In this document: one piece after another, positions 33,472 through 44,957 of the stretch
Position numbering within the stretch: position 1 is the stretch's first letter
How the letters are laid out: each line of letters starts with the position of its first letter
From: Diphasiastrum complanatum
Taxonomy: Eukaryota > Streptophyta > Lycopodiopsida > Lycopodiales > Lycopodiaceae
Reading direction: 5' to 3'
Length of the DNA: 64,000 bases
NCBI GenBank assembly: GCA_029204225.1
Contig: CM055104.1
Span: forward strand, 48,240,451-48,304,450
The notes under the pieces: generated by a model
Database searches by the model: none
Told to the model about the DNA's origin: nothing
Seen by the model: the letters and a program-made list of their open reading frames with translations, nothing else
Position numbers and translations under genes: made by a program

Positions 33472-34120
33472 TGTAAAAGATTTCAGATCCTTAAGATCCA
33501 ATCCACTTAAATGATCTTTGGTTAGAAAGAGAAATACACCACCAATCTCACCAATGTAGAAAAATCAGCATCTACACACAAAATGAGATGCAACCACTAA
33601 TAGAACTTGATCAAACTTGAGTGAAATGATAAAGTACTGTTGCTATCCATACAAAACCAGCAAGCTACTGTATTTCACATGTGTGGATCCAAAAATAACA
33701 ATAAATGATCATTCTACACATAGAATTGCAAGCAATCACCAAGATAGTGCACCAATGGATAGTAGAACCCAAGAGAACCATGTATAAGCATGAAATGAGA
33801 TAGAGAAGAGAGAAGATTGCCCTTCCACGAGTTACATCCTTTTATAGCAGGTGCAAGCCCTATTTGGCCACTTGGCTTTCCCACCAAAATGCGAACTCTA
33901 CTATTTTTGGGTCTAGATTCAATGTACCCAACTATTCAAATTTGAATCTACTCAAACTCGCATTCTAACTTTCCCACACTTTCAAAAAGTGTTTATTCAA
34001 ATGACATTTAGACTAATGAACTTTGAAAAGTGAATCTCTAAGTCTAAAACAAGTTTTGGCCTCAATATGCCAAATATGGAAATATAGCAAAATATGATGA
34101 AACTAGTTGAATCTTTCACA
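33472..34120 (-). repeat. 5' LTR of the copia at 29-34 kb
   Basis: Partner of 29251-29899, about 95% alike by eye. Adjoins the ACTAC target duplicate. Confidence 0.9.
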
Positions 34121-34195
34121 ACTACCATCACCTTACCCATGACATATAAAATTTATCCAGCAGTATCCGTTATCCTTGTTGATAGTGGATCAGGA
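34121..34195 (+). pseudogene. Gypsy protease, N-terminal piece with active site
   Basis: TLPMTYKIYPAVSVILVDSG carries a retropepsin active site (DSGSG). It is in frame with the gag piece that ends at 29250. Protease similarity stops at DSGSG, where an EBS-like exon is joined, and resumes at about 36126. About 40-50 residues of protease between are missing. Confidence 0.8.
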
Positions 34196-34479
34196 AAGTC
34201 GAAACCAACTAAGAAAGCATTGGATTCTTACACTGTGAAAGGCACGCATAAAATTGTGAAAGGTATGTTCGATGTTTTGTAATGACGGTGAGTATTCCCA
34301 GTCTTGTAACCTTGAAGCATTATTCACGTGATCAATGCTCCGAGTTTCGGGTTAAGTAAAATAATATTGGTTTGTTTCTAAGTAACGGTTTGGTATTGCT
34401 TGCTGTAGCGGGAGACACTGTTCTTATGCGTGCATCAGATACCGAGAAACCCCCGTACGTGGCCAAGATTGAGAAAATA
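34196..34479 (+). pseudogene. Captured fragment of an EBS/SHL-type BAH-PHD chromatin reader
   Basis: Two exons separated by a 146 bp intron with GT/AG ends (34263-34408). Exon 1 part (34196-34262) encodes KSKPTKKALDSYTVKGTHKI. Exon 2 part (34409-34479) encodes AGDTVLMRASDTEKPPYVAK and IEKI. This matches the start of the BAH region of plant EBS/SHL proteins, which read histone H3 methylation to control flowering. The initiator Met-Ala is lost at the left join, and the rest of the BAH and the PHD finger are absent. The intron shows DNA-level capture, not a processed copy. Both joins keep the frame: to gypsy protease on the left and to copia protease on the right. Confidence 0.78.
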
Positions 34480-34620
34480 GTGTGTGCAACATCAATATCT
34501 GACACACATGAGGTGATTCTAGACTCAGGAGCACCTCACACTTTGTGACATCAAGACAAATAATGTCTAATTTTAGAAGTGCAGATCCCTCAAGATTCAT
34601 AGTTCTTGGAGATGGATCTA
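34480..34620 (+). pseudogene. Copia protease fragment fused behind the EBS-like exon
   Basis: Residues VCATSISDTHEVILDSGAPHT contain an intact DSGA active site and match the same region of the copia relic at 21.9 kb (ICATSQSDVQDIVLGLGSTS). A stop follows at 34546-34548. The rest (SNFRSADPSRFIVLGDGS-like) is in another frame. Confidence 0.75.
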
Positions 34621-34865
34621 GACCGTAATAAACTCTATCAAGTAGTCGTTGTTAGTTTGGATCGGAATCTCTGGTGCAGTCTGGGCAATGAAAGGTTTGA
34701 TCAGGGCTTTTGCCTGATGATGAGAGATGGGCTAGCGGTCACCAGACATAATGCTGACGATGACCATCGAGTTCGCATTAATCTGTACCTTGTACGTGTG
34801 GTACCCTACCCTGGTATAGAAAATGAAAACGTGACTTTTTCACGTCCCAGGTGGCATAAGCGTGA
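34621..34865 (+). other. Unidentified 245 bp segment
   Basis: Open through 34875 in one frame (89 codons from 34606). It contains FDQGFCLMMRDGLAVTRHN and DDDHRVRINLYLVRVV but no motif I recognise. It lies between copia protease and a copia LTR and may be another captured piece. Confidence 0.4.
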
Positions 34866-35870
34866 AGGGCGATGATGAAAAAAAACACACGGTCATGAAA
34901 CAATCGCGAAGGTGAAGCAACCATGTTTCTCTTGCGATTTGGATGGAGTTCAGATGCGATCACTTGACACTGCCAGCTGAACCACTCCTATAGTCCTCTA
35001 GAATATAGTCAGGCACTACTGATCTACGTTTATAGATTAATGTAGCATTCAACAAATTCAACCAAAGTGCAGAATTAAATGAATGAGAGAATCAGACACA
35101 CGAATAAGAGCAGATATGTTTGCATTCAAGATCATTCATCATAAAGGAAGATGTGTGCACAATGGCTACAAGATTATCTATTGATTTTCTCTTGATTCTT
35201 CAAGCACTGCATGCAGGTCCACGCAGCGCGTTGGCATGAGAGAAATATAGTTCTCTCACGAATGGATGTCTCGCCTACTAGTGGACTTGTGGATCTCTAT
35301 AGATCCTGATCACAGAACACGTCTCGCATGCAGGCGGACTTCTTGTCTGTATTTTTTCTTGATTTCTTACTATCATCAGACTACTTCATGTGCATATTCA
35401 TCTATGTGTCAAGTATCATCCAGTAAGTATATAGTCGCTCTTTGTAACTTTAAGATTGGAGTGATTAAGCATCTACAACTAATCAAAAAATTACAAGAGT
35501 GGCAGATTAGCCATGACTTAGAGTGTATCTGTTGACGTCATGCCATCAGATCAGATATCTGTATTTCTGGGTACTTGTATGATCTTTGCTAGTACTCTTT
35601 GGAGCGTGAGGGCAGCGAAAGTTTTGCGACGTTTTTCGTGTCGCATCGTTGGTTTTGTTTCCGTCGTTTGACTTTCTCGTGTTGGACCGCAAAAGATTCT
35701 CGTTCGCGAATCTTTTGTGCTCGTGTCTTCTCGTCATGTGTTCGCAAAACTTTTGTGCTTCGTGTCTCTTGACTTTCGTGTTCGCAAACACCTTCGTCAG
35801 GCAGAGGGTTGAAAGCTACCAAGGCTTTGTAAATAGAAATGTTTTGTTTCTTCAGCTCCCTCTCAAAGCA
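34866..35870 (-). repeat. Copia LTR (minus orientation), about 1 kb
   Basis: Similar along its length to the plus-oriented LTR at 41720-42670. Shared phrases include GATGGCATGACGTCA, GGCTAATCTGCCACTC and the repeated AACACGAAAGTC/GACACGAA block. It is preceded (minus strand) by the purine tract GAGAGGGAGCTGAAGAAAC (about 35850-35868). No target duplication is found. Confidence 0.75.
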
Positions 35871-36125
35871 TGATAGCTTTACGATCTCGAGACTGCTCCT
35901 CTATCTCTCAAAGAGTCCTTTGTCCAGGGCTTTGGTGAAGATGTCAGCAACCATGTCTTTCGTTCCGATGAAGGTGGTCTGCAACATCTTCTTTTCAATT
36001 AGATCCTTGATCAAGTGGTACTTGATTGCAATGTGCTTTCAATACCTTAGATCAGCCATGTTACAAACTTCGTATGGCCGATCAGTGAGTCACAGACCCT
36101 GCTGGTCACTTATTGCATATACCAG
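35871..36125 (-). pseudogene. Copia RNase H C-terminus
   Basis: Minus-strand residues HIAIKYHLIKDLIEKKMLQT and MVADIFTKALDKGLFE are the end of copia RNase H, leading into the polypurine tract and LTR. Only this 3' end of the element is present. Confidence 0.8.
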
Positions 36126-37190
36126 TCCATATTGCAGGTGTCAAATGTACCATCGATTGCGTCATTCTTGATTTACCAAATGATGCAAATACATATAAAC
36201 TCCTTCTAGGCACACCCTGGCTATAGATGGCAGGTGTTGTCTAGGATTGGAAGCGAAACAAAATCACAGTTTGGCAATCACGAAAAATGAGTCACTGCTA
36301 ACTCAACTGGCCAAGTAGAACCAGCCAAAGCCTATGACGATTGGTCATCAACAATATATGACAAATCAGATAGTATTTCGATCCAACCGAAAGGACACTA
36401 TACGAGATCAACTGATATTATAAATTGGGATGAAGCACTAGCAACTGTGGATTGTGCTGATTCCAACTGATGTTGCATAGAAAATATATGCCGTAGAAGA
36501 TGCCTATATTCTGCCATCTTCTACGGACATTGACACGCCCATCATCCCACTCATGATGATTGACCCAATTCCCATAGCTTGGTGCCCAGAAGAACCTAGT
36601 GTCTCTGCCACACAAGTTTCGAAAGACGGTATACTTTCAATGAATGATGATGAAGTGATTGATGAATAAGTGCTACTTTATCTAGATGCAAAACGTTATC
36701 CACCGAAATCCATTTCCTAGGAGATTAAGTTGCCAGGGCCTTTGGCTCGACATCCAAAATTCCCATCACAATAACATATCATCCTAAACCACCAAAGGTC
36801 TACAAATGGGACATGTATCCAAATGAAGTCTAGGAAACAATAGACGAGGAATTGATTCACGAGGCAACCACACTGCCTCCCCAACAACCCAAAAAACCTC
36901 GGTTCCAAAAACACAAACTCGTCGACACAAAATTAACCGAGCGACAAAAACAAATGCATGAGAAGCTTAAGCAACCAATCAAGCCATTGTCTGAACACCC
37001 AAAGGACAAAACCTCCGATAAAAAATGAATTTACAAAATGCAAATAGGCCTTTACATGAATTTAGGCACTATAGCATATTTACATGTATAAAAATTGAAA
37101 AATTTTACAATATAAAACAATAACTTCGGATAATGTGGGACATGAGGCTCCACATATCCCCTTCCTCAGTTGTGTAGCAGCTCGCAAACA
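36126..37190 (+). pseudogene. Gypsy protease C-terminal piece and protease-RT linker
   Basis: GVKCTIDCVILDLPNDANTY then KLLLGTPWL (about 36138-36225) supply the second half of a retropepsin. The following 900 bp is Pro/Asp-rich and broken by stops (ISIQPKGHYTRSTD, ILPSSTDIDTPIIPLMMIDP), as expected for a long linker before RT. It is in the same orientation as the pieces at 28250-29250 and 34121-34195. Confidence 0.65.
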
Positions 37191-37193
37191 AAT

Positions 37194-37493
37194 TTCTCAC
37201 ATTCGCCTTTGTCGCTTCCTGCTGGCTGGCTTTCTATGGAAAATGGCTTTTGCTCGGGCTTCATTTTCTTCATTAATTTGTTCAAGGGTCATCCTTTTTG
37301 TAACAAGGAAATAATTATTCTTCTTATTGTAATCTTCTTGGAAAGATAGATTTGGATAACCTCCCATTCCACGATTGCCCAATGGTGCAAGAGGGTAGTT
37401 GATCAATGTATTATTTACAAGATGAGTGTACCAACTATCCTCAGACAAGATTTTAGACATCTCAGTAGAAGGACGCAATTTTTTGGCGAGCAT
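37194..37493 (-). pseudogene. Unidentified 98-codon open frame
   Basis: Starts MLAKKLRPSTEMSKILSEDS and ends with a basic tail, HRKPASRKRQRRM. The composition looks protein-like (Asn/Tyr-rich middle, basic end), but I do not recognise a family. It may be a gene or transposon fragment belonging with the minus-strand segment at 39.4-41.0 kb. Confidence 0.35.
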
Positions 37494-39428
37494 TTCTCGG
37501 CGAGCATGTCAAGGCGAGCAATGTTAAGATACATTGTATGATGGCGACACTTCTCCAAAAAGAGAATTTTTTCTTGATTATGATAAATTGTACAATGGCA
37601 AGCACTTCTCTATTATGAGGATTTTTCTAATACTATTATTTTTTTATTTAGAATTTAGGGTTTGGCAGCACATTGACGACTGAGTTTAGTAATCTCAAAT
37701 AAATGAGGAAAGTACAATTTGTTTCATGTTGGTTCTTTTTATTTCAAGTTTATGAGCCAAAATTTATTGAATCTAGATTGTTTGATTGAAACAATTTTTT
37801 AGTGTCAAAGATTGACTCTTGAAGATGTCTGAACCATAATTGTTGTCGTGGTACTCTCCTTACTTGAATCACTACCATATGAGAGTACGATTATGTCTTT
37901 GCACCAGCGACGTGCTACCAGAGACAAGTTTTTCTCAATTTATGCTTGGGTACTAGTTTATGGACTCAGATTATCTTCCAAAGACATGGTGTTGTTAGTT
38001 TTTGGTTGTGAAGCACTATCTAAATTGAGCTCATCGTCTTCCAACACAACCACATTGCTTTCATGCAACAATTGAGGCTCACATGGTAGTTTTTAAGTAT
38101 TTGTGAGCTCTTTCTTTGAATATATCTTGACCTGAACATTTCCCATCTGATGCCATCAATCTTGATGTATCCTTCCTTGCTCTTCCGATTGTTGTGCAAC
38201 CGATGTGACAACCGATGCTGATGGTTAAGTACTGCACTAATCCAAAAGAAAGTTTTAGAAACTAACTGAACAAATGCTTGCACTTTTAAAGAGATCAATA
38301 TTGAAGACAGAGTTCACAAGACCCACCATAGAAACCATGGACAAGGCAAATAGAAAAAGCAACTGCCCGTGAAAATATGAACTTTAGGGATAGCACTTCG
38401 GATACAGTGGGAGATATCATGGACGTCTGCTATAGATTTTCTATTGTTGAGCTTGTCAATGGAAATGTTACTATGAATTTGTATGTAAGAGATCTAATTA
38501 TTAATCTAGCAAGGGAGACCTAGCCAATAGATTAAGCAAACAACATAGGAGTAGCAATCCATTCATAAATTGAACAACAATGAGCTACTTATTATGTGAG
38601 TCCTTGGAGCAAGGGAATTTTAGTCCTAGAATTAAAAGCGGCATAAATATATGCTAGAAATATGCATTTGAAGATAATCCAGTCTTCTGATTGTTTGAAA
38701 TGAGCCAAGACAACATGACTCTCAAGGTATCTTTTAAAGCAAATTCTGACATCCCTCCAATATTTTTGGTTGCTATGAATCGGATATGGTTGGCACTCTT
38801 CTTTGATGAATTGGAGGTATAGGAAGACAAACATACTTGGACACAAGATCTGTTAAGTATGTGTTTTCTTGTTTGCCGCATCTGGTTTGCTCTACTTTAG
38901 TCACGATTCAGAGTCGGAGACACAGAAAATGTTTAGGTTTGTAGTGAAAAGTGTGTCCTATGTAAATCACATGCAAGCTCGTACCTTTTTGCTAGTTTAA
39001 TCTTCTCTGAAGCGCAACATAGAAGATTATGAGAAATTCAAAAGATTTGTTTGGTGAGTTAGTAGAAAATCTAAGATGGAGCCACTAGCTGACAAGATAT
39101 TGAAGATCATAAAAGGACTAGAGAGGAAGAGTGTTAGAAAGAGACATGTGTGACTGTTAGTTAAGGGATGACTATAGCTAGCTCTAGAATGTCCTTCCAA
39201 TGAGCCAAACACAGTGCATGGTGCCTTAAGCTAGCATGCAAATTGCAAAGTGGCTGATGGCAGGAAATGTCCAGAAGTACAGACCCAGATGAGTCTTTTT
39301 CATGTGGCTCTCCCAACAGTTAGTAGCTTATGAGCTGGAGATGTATGATAAATCTACAATGCATGCACAGTACATGGTCAAGTTAAACACTTTGTCTATA
39401 ACAAAGTGTACGATGTTTTGAAATGATA
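37494..39428. other. Stretch without recognisable genes
   Basis: AT-rich, no transposon motifs on either strand. Short frames at 38020-38298 and 38592-38881 (minus) resemble nothing known to me. Confidence 0.5.
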
Positions 39429-41010
39429 CTACCATTTTTGAGCTATTGAAACGTTGACAAAGTACCTGCACAATTCAGAGGACCTCTCTGTGCCACCCCT
39501 ACAAAAATTGTTGTCTATTGAACTATACGTGTTGGGAGTGTCGATAAAAAAATTTGCTCCTGGATCAGGAATACCATCCTTGAAATAACTTTTGGCTCTT
39601 TTATTAGTGAAGTTTGGGTCGAGAATATCCACTATGGTAAAAGAGTGACAACACAAGTGATGATATCTGCATGACACAAAAGGATTAGTGTAAGCTATGT
39701 ACATAGCAACGGAATTTGAATAATGGCGAATAAACAAAGGGTTTAAGAGAGCACACCTTCTTGAATGGGGATGGACCAATGTACCCATTCTCAACAACAA
39801 CATTCAAGCATTGTTTTAGGGCGAAACCCTTTTCGGTCGCTGCTATAAAGATCGAAGGAAAATGCTATGTAATGAAAAGTGTCACGAACCAGCCCTCATC
39901 GGCAACATACAAATTGGCAATGGCACCGCATGCTACGAACAGTGGTTCCGAGAATACATTCCAAACGGGTGTGGATTTCTCTTGGATGAAAGCTACACCG
40001 AGTGAGGTGGGAAAGTCAACAAACACCAACTTTGCCACATCCCTACACAGTTTTCCTCAAATACATGCACCAGAAACTGAGTGACTTTTCAAAAAATTTC
40101 TTATTGTTCGTAAAGATTCAGTCTTCAAGTCAACCATGGTGACCACATCATCAAGAATCACATACTGATCCGGGGCCACTAGGTAATTCTGGATACATAA
40201 AAAAAAACAAAGGGATCAATCACTACAAATATTTATTGTACTATCTATGCACACAATCTTATGCTAGATAGATTTCAAAAATGAGTTTATACATAGCATA
40301 GGAAACGCAATTGTAGTGTAGGTAGGATCCTCCTGACCATGGGCATGGGGTGGTGGTAGATCACTGCCCATGACTTGCTCCTCCTGTGGATCCACCTCCT
40401 GCAAATGTAGCCTCCTCCTTGACCTTGACCTTGACCTCGAGGGCTGTGGAATGTCAGATGCTGGCGGTTTTTTTCTTAATGCAGAGCCTTGTACATGAGC
40501 ATCATGAGACATGGAGCGGTCATGGACAGTCTGCTGGAATGATACATGTAAGTCCTCCTCAGAAGCAGGGATTACCCCTTTAGGGTAGTCAAGCCACCGG
40601 GGGCATTTGGTAAGCTCCCACCGTGTGAGGGATACATGGAGGAGGTGCTCTCAAAACTCATCCAGTCAAAAACTTCCAAACAGATCTTGTCTATAATATG
40701 CTCATCTTTCAACAAGAGAAGCCACCTATCATGAAAAGCCCCATGCATTAACGATACTGCATGGATGTAGAAAAGGAAAAAACATGAGCGGTGCAATCGA
40801 GGTACCTGTATGCTAGTCGTCTTGCTGCATGTGGTGGTCCTAGCTATTTTTCCATAGGATTTGCATATCTCATTTCCTTTACGCGCGGCCAATGGAGCCA
40901 ATATGCTCTTGGATAACTCTGTCAAATGCCACCAATATGTTTCCTTGGCCATATATTTGCAGAATCCCTTATTGTCTGAACTCATGCCATGGGATTCTCT
41001 GATTTGTTTG
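39429..41010 (-). pseudogene. Unidentified gene-like segment, possibly several exons
   Basis: Three minus-strand blocks look coding. Block 1 (about 41010-40264, one frameshift near 40583) includes YWWHLTELSKSILAPLAAR, DKICLEVFDWMSFESTSS and a Ser/Arg run PSRSRSRSRRR. Block 2 (about 40190-39870) follows a TATGTATCCAG acceptor-like site and reads YLVAPDQYVILDDVVTMVDL, then FSEPLFVACGAIANLYVADE. Block 3 (about 39680-39429) begins after TCATGCAG and reads PNFTNKRAKSYFKDGIPDPG. One stop occurs in block 2. I cannot name the family; it could be a captured host gene or a transposon gene with introns. Confidence 0.4.
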
Positions 41011-41690
41011 TCACCAGCCAAATTAGGGGAGCTGGTGCACTCTGACATCTGCAGTCCATTCAACGTGATCTCAGTAGGAGGTTCAAAATATTATATAACC
41101 TTCATTGATGATTATAGCAAGTTTGCCAAAGTGTATTTTATTCAGAATAAATCTGAAGCACTCGATAAATTCACAAAATATGTGAATTGGACTGAGAGAT
41201 GCACAAGCAGCAAGGTGAAGCAGATCAAAACAGATCGAGGTGGCGAATATATCTCGAATCGCTTCATCGACTTCTACAATGATCGTGGCATCATTCACAG
41301 AAGAACTGTAGCCTACACACCACAACACAATGGTGTTGCTGAACGAAAGAACAGGACCCTGATGGAAGTAGCCAGATGCATGATGGCATACTCAAAGGCT
41401 CCAATGGCACTATGGGCTGAAGCAGTAGCTACAACCGCATACATCCAGAACAGGACAGGTAAATCTGGTGTTCCTCACACGACACCACATGAGCTATGGT
41501 GGGGTAGAAAACCCAACCTGTCTCACGTCAGAATATTTGGCTGTGCACCATATGCACATATTCTTGATAAGCTTCGCAAGAAGCTTGATGAGAAAGTCGA
41601 GCAAGGACTTCTGGTAGGTTATGACATTTTGTCATACTACAGAAATCTACAAGCCAGACACGAAAGGATCATAAAGCTACCATGCTTTGA
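41011..41690 (+). pseudogene. Copia integrase fragment
   Basis: Well-preserved core: GELVHSDICSPFNVISVGG, FIDDYSKFAKVYFIQNKSEA, IKTDRGGEYISNRFIDFY and QHNGVAERKNRTLMEVARCM hold all three catalytic acidic residues. NLSHVRIFGCAPYAHI and GLLVGYDILSYY follow. It is open for more than 200 codons. The zinc finger upstream is missing, and RT/RNase H are deleted between GYDILSYY (about 41640) and the polypurine tract. The sequence is close to the relic at 22.5 kb (same family). Confidence 0.88.
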
Positions 41691-41692
41691 GA

Positions 41693-42670
41693 GGGAGCTG
41701 AAGAAACAAAGTGTTTTTGATTACAAAGCCTTGTTAGCTTTTAGCCCTTCACCTGACAAAGATGTTCGCAAACTCGAACATCTAGAGACACGAAACACGA
41801 AGAGTTTCGTGAACACGAAAGTCAACGAAGATGAAGACAAACGGTTTGCAAACACAAAGGATCCACGAACGAGATTCCTTTGTGGTCCAGCAAGAGAGAA
41901 AGGCAGATGAGATAAATGAAACCAACGGTGGAAACAAAACTCGTTCTGTCCTCACGCTCCAAGGAGTACCACCAGAGATCACGCAAGTACCCAGAAGTAC
42001 ATAGATCTGACCTGATGGCATGACGTCAGCAGATAGTTCCTAGGTCGTGGCTAATCTGCCACTCATGTAATTCCCTGATTAGTTGTAGATGTATAATCAC
42101 TCTAATCTTAGGTTTACATAGAGAGACCGTACTTATTGGATAATACTTGACATATATCAGAACAAGATACATAGAGTGTAACTAAGGGAAGAGACACTGA
42201 AGAAGTCTGATGCTAGTAAGCAATCAAGACGAACACAGACAGAAGCTCCGTTTGCATGCGAGAAGATAATTCTGTCTAGGATCAGAAGATCCAATTGTCC
42301 GCTAGTGAAGCGAGACTACTACTCGTGAGAGAACCGTGCTTCTCTCACGGCAACACATTGCGTGGATTCGCATGCAGTGCTAAATCAATATAAATTATTT
42401 TCTAGTTGTGTCTGATCTTGGATGTTGAATGCTTATCCTGTTTATTTCATATGTCTGAGTTTTCTTGTTCCCTTTGAATTTCGCACCTTGGTTGAAATTA
42501 AGTTGAATGCTGTATTAATTTTATGAACATAGATCAGTAGTAACCGACTACTCTCTAGAGGATTGTAGGAGTGTTTCAGCTGGTAGTGTTCAGCGAATGC
42601 AACTGAACTCCATCTTAATCTTGAAAGAGAGTCACGACTGTCTCATGAATTTTCTCTCCTAAATTCATTA
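41693..42670 (+). repeat. Copia LTR with polypurine tract
   Basis: A purine-rich GAGAGGGAGCTGAAGAAAC (41693-41711) leads into the LTR at about 41720, which ends AAATTCATTACA near 42670. It is the plus-oriented partner of 34866-35870. A degenerate primer-binding site follows, so the same LTR has a polypurine tract on one side and a primer-binding site on the other, as in LTR-LTR recombinants. Confidence 0.75.
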
Positions 42671-42723
42671 CACGTATCAGAGCATCTCACGATTCTCATC
42701 AATGTCAAGAGACATCTCTTAAA
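42671..42723 (+). other. Degenerate copia primer-binding site and short leader
   Basis: CGTATCAGAGC retains most of TGGTATCAGAGC. About 40 bp of leader follow before gypsy sequence starts abruptly. Confidence 0.6.
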
Positions 42724-43613
42724 TTGCATCCGGCCAAGTGCTATTTTGGGATGAGGGAAGGCATCCTGTTAGGACATGAAATTTCGAAGGACAGCATTCA
42801 AGCCGACATCGAAAAAGTAAAAATAATTTTAGAGTTATTAGAACCAACCAATTTACAAGAGCTTAGAGGATTTCTAGGATATGTAGGATATTATCGTAGG
42901 ATAATTAAGGATTGTGCCATAGTAGTAACTCCTTTAACAAGATTATTAAAAAATTCTGTTGAGTATCATTGGTCACAAGAACATCAGCAAGCTTTTGATA
43001 AATTAAAACAATCATTAGTGAAAGTGACTGGAGTTAGACCTTCAAATTTGGCTAAAAGGTTCCATGTATATGTAGACACATCATCATTTGCAATAGGTGT
43101 AGTGCTTAGTCAAAAATATGACCAAAATATAGATTACCCAATTTATTATGCGGGTAGACAGCTTGCAACATCAGAATTATGCTACAGAGCATGAAGCACT
43201 AGGAATGATTTATTCAATAAAAAAATTTAGACATTATCTTCTAGAATACCCTTTTGTTTTTCATGTAGATCACTATGCATTGAAACATTTAGTGAATAAA
43301 CCTGATCTTTCAGGTAGGGTAGCTAGATGGGTATTGTTAGTAGGTGAGTTTAATTATGAAGTAGAATTAAGAAGAGGCAAGGACCATCAAAATGCTGATT
43401 ATATGTCCCGCCTCCAAATGAAAAATCAGTTTGATCCCATTTTTGATGAATTTCCGGATGAACATATAATGCGTATTCAATCGAAAACATCAATTTATAT
43501 GGACATTATTAACTTTTTACAAGACTAGATTTATCTTGATCATTTTAATAAACAGTAAAAACTGTTTTCTTTTCAAAAGTAGGACCTTATACGATTATAA
43601 ATAAAATATTGTA
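42724..43613 (+). pseudogene. Gypsy reverse transcriptase C-terminus and RNase H
   Basis: HPAKCYFGMREGILLGHEIS, LRGFLGYVGYYRRIIKDCA and FHVYVDTSSFAIGVVLSQ (about 42724-43110) give RT thumb and RNase H start. A frameshift near 43190 leads to HEALGMIYSIKKFRHYLLEY and KDHQNADYMSRL (about 43188-43430). The catalytic YxDD half of RT is missing on the left. The right side is cut by a copia insertion and integrase resumes at 49506. Confidence 0.88.
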
Positions 43614-43618
43614 TAAAT

Positions 43619-44222
43619 TGTCAAAATATTGAAAAATCTATCTAATGTTGTGAGTATGGGTCCTAAAAATGCCAAAGATGCATTGAGCTCTTTTGGCTTA
43701 GTAAAGACCCATCTTAGAATAAAATATTCAAGGTAGATAGAAGTAGAAACTCAAGCTACCATAGGAATTGTCATTTGTACTTTACATGCCACATTTAATG
43801 CATGAAAAGACTATGTGGCACAATTAGACATAGTGAGGTGGCTTGGATAAGTCTAGATAGCTTGAGAGGTGGATCCACAACTCCAATTCAACTCAAAGTA
43901 GGAGAAAAGTCCATGGATCTATATATATGTGATGTACTCTCATTGAGAAAATGATGAAATTTGTGTGTAATGCAAATTTGGAGACAAGCTCTTTGTGCCC
44001 TCTCTCTCTCCATGAGTTTTGTACTTCTTATTTTCTCTCTCTAGCCGAGTAGAGATGCTTAGTCTTATGTTTTGTTGACAGATCTTGTTTGTAACATAAT
44101 AATATTGCTTGTATGATCAGCTTTCCTATTGACAACCAATGCTAGTCTGATCTTTATGGTGTTATTGTGCTTAGGAGATCAAAAATACATGTGTAGGGCA
44201 TCCCACACGTGTGAATTTAGCA
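43619..44222 (+). repeat. 5' LTR of the young copia
   Basis: 604 bp. Contains a TATA-like CTATATATATGTG near 43920 and the palindrome CACACGTGTG near its end. Confidence 0.95.
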
Positions 44223-44235
44223 TGGTATCAGAGCC
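44223..44235 (+). other. Copia primer-binding site (initiator tRNA-Met)
   Basis: TGGTATCAGAGCC abuts the LTR end exactly. Confidence 0.95.
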
Positions 44236-44957
44236 TACCTAAGTTTTACAAGCAAATCTAATCAAAAAGTTTGCAGATATGATCAGATTTCAAGCTAGGA
44301 ATTGTCTAGATTCTACCTTCTAGCTAGTTTGCAATTTTCTTGTGATTCTAAGCTTCAAACCACATTGAATGGGCCAGATCATGTACTATACGGAATTTCA
44401 AGTGCTTTTCAGTTTGATGGTTCTCTCTCACCTCAGATCCAAATTTCAAGCAAATTAGCCCACTAGAAAGTTAGAAATGTGTAGAATCTGATGCAATTTG
44501 AATCATGACAGTTGGATAAGCCAATCAGAAGATATAAGCTTTTGAAGAGTCGTAGGTAGGGCGCCTAGACCTGTGGCAAATCGTGTGTACATGTCATTTA
44601 TTGCTTGAATTATCACAAAAATCATCCAGAAGCTACACAATCTCATCTATATGTGATTTAGACAAAACTTATAGGTTCTAGGCAAATTGTTTCATACAAA
44701 TAGATTGTATTTGAGTCAATTTGACATTTTTGGAATATTTCACACGTGTGAAATTCAAAGAACCATAAATTTTGCCATACTTCATCTTTTTTGATGATTC
44801 AAATCTTGTTTTAGAGAGATTGTCAAGCTAGTGAGATCTATCTCTCAGGTTTTTTGCTAAGTCTTACATAGGATTTGGTTCTGTACCCTTGATTGCTTCC
44901 TATGGTGAGAAGATAAGCAATTCTTTCATCCATCTTTTTTGATTTCCATCATTCTTT
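44236..44957 (+). other. Untranslated leader of the young copia
   Basis: About 720 bp between the primer-binding site and the first gag codon. No coding motif. A second ACACGTGTGA lies near 44740. Confidence 0.75.

Larger units (their letters stand above)
29251..34120 (-). mobile_element. Ty1/copia element inserted in the gypsy gag-protease junction
   Basis: LTRs at 29251-29899 and 33472-34120 differ at roughly thirty sites by eye. Target duplications are ACTAG (29246-29250) and ACTAC (34121-34125), matching at four of five bases. Minus-strand order is primer-binding site, gag, protease, integrase, RNase H end, polypurine tract. Reverse transcriptase is largely absent, so this copy is defective. 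Removing it restores one continuous reading frame of the host gypsy element, which supports the boundaries. Confidence 0.92.

Noticed and set aside
34606-34875. Further EBS exon
   Set aside because: The translation does not continue the BAH domain or show a PHD Cys/His pattern, so it is left unidentified.
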